In this document: piece after piece, positions 6,607-8,801 of the stretch
How the letters are laid out: the number at the start of each line of letters is the position of its first letter
Position numbering within the stretch: position 1 is the stretch's first letter
DNA from: Candidatus Zixiibacteriota bacterium
GTDB taxonomy: Bacteria; Zixibacteria; MSB-5A5; SM1-73
Reading direction: 5' to 3'
NCBI GenBank assembly: GCA_023127875.1
Contig: JAGMFA010000084.1
Location: forward strand, 1 to 8,801
DNA length: 8,801 nucleotides
Translations under genes and position numbers: made by a program
Notes under the pieces: generated by a model
What the model was told of the DNA's origin: nothing
Seen by the model: the letters and a program-made list of their open reading frames with translations, nothing else
Database searches by the model: none

Positions 6607-6740
6607 CCTTTTAAGGGTTTGTTAAAAAAGCCGCAATTCGGGGCGGGATAAATTCCCGCCTCTATAGGCAACAATGACTTGCAACCCATAGGGTAGGGCA
6701 TTTAGCCCTGCCAAGAGAGTTTTTCAACACTCCCTTAAGG
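6607..6740. repeat. 130-bp foldback element with terminal inverted repeats
   Basis: The left terminal repeat TTAAGGGTTTGTTAAAAA (6611-6628) matches the reverse complement of the right end, TTAAGGGAGTGTTGAAAAA (6720-6738), with few differences. Inside are two further hairpins: 6640-6662 (GGCGGGA/TCCCGCC core, loop TAAAT) and 6692-6712 (GGTAGGGC/GCCCTGCC, loop ATTTA). The whole could fold into a two-armed cruciform. It fills the gap between the operon and the protease gene, ends 26 nt before the protease ATG and encodes no protein. It looks like a MITE or REP-type element; no target-site duplication is obvious. Confidence 0.7.
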
Positions 6741-6765
6741 TGTGTAAATAGAAAGGGGGGAGAAG

Positions 6766-8487
6766 ATGAAAAACGCAGATAAAATTTGTTCAATACTTCT
6801 GATTATGTTTTTGTTAAGTCTGGCAAGTTTAAAATCTCTTGCCATGCCACCCCATCCGGATCTGGAAAAAAAGATGATATTAGGGGAGGTTCCTGTGCCG
6901 GAGCATCTTCTTAATCCCCGATTTATGCAGGAAAAAGGAATCGATCAACCCAGTCTGCATCCGGCAAGCGAAGTCTACCCTACCGGCACCGGTCCAGTGG
7001 GATCATTTAAAGCTTTAGTCCTGTTAGTCGATTTCTCAGATAATCCATCCTCAGTCAATGGGTCGTTTTTTGATACTCTGATCCTCGAAAATCAGCAGGG
7101 CTGTGTGCATCACTACTATCAGGAGGTTTCTTACGGAGCGCTGGATATTATTACGGTCAATCTACCTTCTGCCACCGGTTGGAAGACTGCACCGGAGACG
7201 TATGTATATTACGTTAACGGCCTGCACGGAATGGGAGCTTATCCTCAGAATTCGCAAAAATTAGTGGAGGATCTTGTAGCTTTGGCGGATCCTGTTGTGG
7301 ATTTCTCCGACTACGACAACGATTCTGATGGATATGTGGATGCTCTAATCGTGGTTCATACGGGTCCAGGGGCGGAATTGACCCAAAATCCCAATGACAT
7401 ATGGTCGCATAAATGGTCAGTTCCCTGGCCCTGGACTGCGGCAGACGGGGTAAAGGTGAGAGACTATACCATCCAGCCGGAATACTGGTATTCTCCTTAC
7501 GACATGACCTGTGGGGTTTATTGTCATGAGTTAGGTCATGTTTTCGGACTGCCCGACCTTTACGACACAGACTACAGTTCATACGGAATAGGACAATGGA
7601 GCCTGATGGCTGGGGGAAGCTGGAACGGCTATCTGGGAGACTCCCCAGCCCACCCGGACGCCTGGTGCATGACCAAACTGGGATACGTTAGTGCCACCGT
7701 GGTGGCCAGCAACACCAGCGACGTAGAAATCCCAGCCATTGAGAACTCTCCCGTAGCCTATAAACTTTGGACCTCCGGTTCACCTCTTAATGAATATTTT
7801 CTGGTGGTTAACAGACAAAAAACCGGGTACGACTCTGCTCTTCCCCATCATGGGCTTTTGATCTGGCACGTGGATGAAAGCATAGGTGATTATGGAGCAA
7901 ACGACGATGAATGGTACCCCGGACACACCTCTTACGGTCACTACAAGGTGGCTTTAGAGCAATCTGATGGATTATGGGAGTTGGAATCAACTATTCCCTT
8001 TGGCTATGTGAACTACTCGAACGACCCTTATCCTAGAAGTCTTAATCAAAGGACATTCAACGGAAGCTCCGCTCCCAACAGCCAAAGCTATGCGGAAACG
8101 GAGACATATGTGGCAGTGGCGAACATCTCCAATTCCGGTGATACCATAACCTGCGACCTTTTTGTCAGCCCGGCAGACGTAGAAGAGGAATTCACAGAAA
8201 GGTCGCCCTCAGATTATGTCTTAAAGCAAAACTATCCCAATCCTTTCAATCCCACAACTGAGATTGGATATTTTGTTCCCCGGGATGGACACATTAAACT
8301 GGAGATATTTAACGTTTTAGGACAAAAGATTCAAACCTTGGTGGATCAAGAGCAAAAGAGAGGAGCCTATACCATAACCTGGGACGGCACCAATGAACAA
8401 CGAACTTCTGTCTCAAACGGAATTTACTTTTATCAACTTTCTGCTGACGATTTTGAGAAGACGAACAAGATGATTCTTTTAAAATAA
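6766..8487 (+). CDS. Secreted M6-family zinc metalloprotease with T9SS-type sorting domain
   Basis: The product is 573 aa and probably hydrolyses extracellular proteins. Signal peptide 1-26 (KSLA-MPP) is followed by a propeptide-like region and, from about residue 83, the M6 (immune inhibitor A-like) catalytic domain, which includes HYYQEVSYG at 116-124. Zinc ligands are H254 and H258 in HELGHVFGLPD, with E255 catalytic and D264 the expected third ligand. The Met-turn is SLMAGG with M281. An acidic loop D182-D192 (DYDNDSDGYVD) is likely a calcium site. Residues about 300-470 are beta-rich. Residues 486-573 begin LKQNYPNPFNPTTEI and end MILLK, a T9SS type A/FlgD-like C-terminal sorting domain. 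All catalytic residues are present, so the enzyme looks active. GGGGGGAG lies 4 nt before ATG. The T9SS machinery is not in the window. Confidence 0.93.
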   Translation: MKNADKICSILLIMFLLSLASLKSLAMPPHPDLEKKMILGEVPVPEHLLNPRFMQEKGIDQPSLHPASEVYPTGTGPVGSFKALVLLVDFSDNPSSVNGSFFDTLILENQQGCVHHYYQEVSYGALDIITVNLPSATGWKTAPETYVYYVNGLHGMGAYPQNSQKLVEDLVALADPVVDFSDYDNDSDGYVDALIVVHTGPGAELTQNPNDIWSHKWSVPWPWTAADGVKVRDYTIQPEYWYSPYDMTCGVYCHELGHVFGLPDLYDTDYSSYGIGQWSLMAGGSWNGYLGDSPAHPDAWCMTKLGYVSATVVASNTSDVEIPAIENSPVAYKLWTSGSPLNEYFLVVNRQKTGYDSALPHHGLLIWHVDESIGDYGANDDEWYPGHTSYGHYKVALEQSDGLWELESTIPFGYVNYSNDPYPRSLNQRTFNGSSAPNSQSYAETETYVAVANISNSGDTITCDLFVSPADVEEEFTERSPSDYVLKQNYPNPFNPTTEIGYFVPRDGHIKLEIFNVLGQKIQTLVDQEQKRGAYTITWDGTNEQRTSVSNGIYFYQLSADDFEKTNKMILLK

Positions 8488-8491
8488 AATC

Positions 8492-8507
8492 CGTATGGAT
8501 GCATACG
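8492..8507. repeat. Short hairpin after the protease gene
   Basis: CGTATG (8492-8497) pairs with CATACG (8502-8507) around GATG, 5 nt after the protease stop. There is no T-tract, so termination is doubtful. The upstream ATG at 8495 falls inside this stem, which would hinder its use as a start. Confidence 0.35.
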
Positions 8508-8521
8508 CAAGGGAGAAATTT

Positions 8522-8725
8522 ATGGATAACTTCTTGCGGTTAACCGATGAAAAAACAAAAGAAAAAAGCCGACGAGGCAAAATCCTTTTCAATCCACATG
8601 TTACTGCTCAAAGAATCGAAAAGCTCAAGAAAACTTTTCAACCGTTCTGGATGAGAGGGATGATACCTCATAAGAAGGACACCAACGAAACTTTAAATGC
8701 AATAAATAATTTCAACAATGTCTAA
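8522..8725 (+). CDS. Small uncharacterised Lys-rich protein (doubtful)
   Basis: The ORF encodes 67 aa starting MDNFLRLTDEK. It is Lys/Arg- and Asn-rich with no signal peptide or membrane segment, and I recognise no family. This start is preferred to the in-frame ATG at 8495 because AAGGGAGA (8509-8516) lies 5 nt before it, while the upstream ATG has no such site and sits in a hairpin. It begins 34 nt after the protease stop, so it could be cotranscribed. The protein is unlike its exported neighbours, being predicted cytoplasmic, and may be a remnant or a chance frame. Confidence 0.35.
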   Translation: MDNFLRLTDEKTKEKSRRGKILFNPHVTAQRIEKLKKTFQPFWMRGMIPHKKDTNETLNAINNFNNV

Positions 8726-8801
8726 AAAGATGCAGATGAATCTTTGAAGTCGTTTCACATTGTGACGTTTAAGGTACCTAGTGCTTTGTTAAATAATAAC
8801 T
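8726..8801. other. Right edge, nothing recognised
   Basis: The last 76 bases carry no ORF start with a ribosome binding site and no clear hairpin. Confidence 0.4.

Noticed and set aside
6504..6701. 65-codon minus-strand open frame in the intergenic region
   Set aside because: It spans the hairpins of the operon end and the foldback element, with no ribosome binding site seen and no protein-like sequence.

Overview
The window looks like chromosomal DNA from an uncultured bacterium of the FCB superphylum, of the Zixibacteria / KSB1 / WOR-3 kind. Three traits support this. A secreted protease ends in a type 9 secretion (T9SS)-style sorting domain with the LKQNYPNPFNPTTEI signature. A secreted multidomain protein ends in a dockerin pair of the GDVVxLINYLFKxGDPP type. 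A lipoprotein and an outer-membrane beta-barrel sit together in a two-gene unit. The phylum is inferred from protein style; the window has no rRNA or other marker gene.

Layout. Positions 1-276 hold intergenic repeats: two roughly 85-bp direct repeat copies, a perfect 12-bp-stem hairpin between them, and the intrinsic terminator of the first gene. Positions 277-1953 (minus strand) encode a secreted protein with a lectin-like N-terminal region, two Fn3-like modules and a C-terminal dockerin. Positions 1954-3133 are a long divergent intergenic region. Its first half is featureless; its second half holds a mosaic of short repeats, a 26-bp perfect palindrome and a nested hairpin of the FDKLR type. 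Positions 3134-6492 form a probable plus-strand operon: a 668-aa probable lipoprotein with four diverged beta-repeats, a 415-aa outer-membrane barrel 4 nt later, and a 25-aa very basic peptide ORF behind a strong ribosome binding site. Positions 6493-6765 hold a 17-bp-stem hairpin and a compact 130-bp foldback element. Positions 6766-8487 encode an M6-family secreted zinc metalloprotease with the sorting domain. A small uncertain ORF follows at 8522-8725.

All four large products are predicted to be exported, so this is a cell-surface and secretion neighbourhood. The lipoprotein and barrel are tightly coupled and probably work together at the outer membrane. The protease probably leaves through a T9SS-like route whose machinery is not in the window. 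The dockerin protein would need a cohesin partner, and none is seen here. I found no CRISPR array, tRNA, rRNA, transposase or phage gene. The most unusual items are the 25-aa basic ORF, the internal repeats of the lipoprotein, and the three separate intergenic repeat families.
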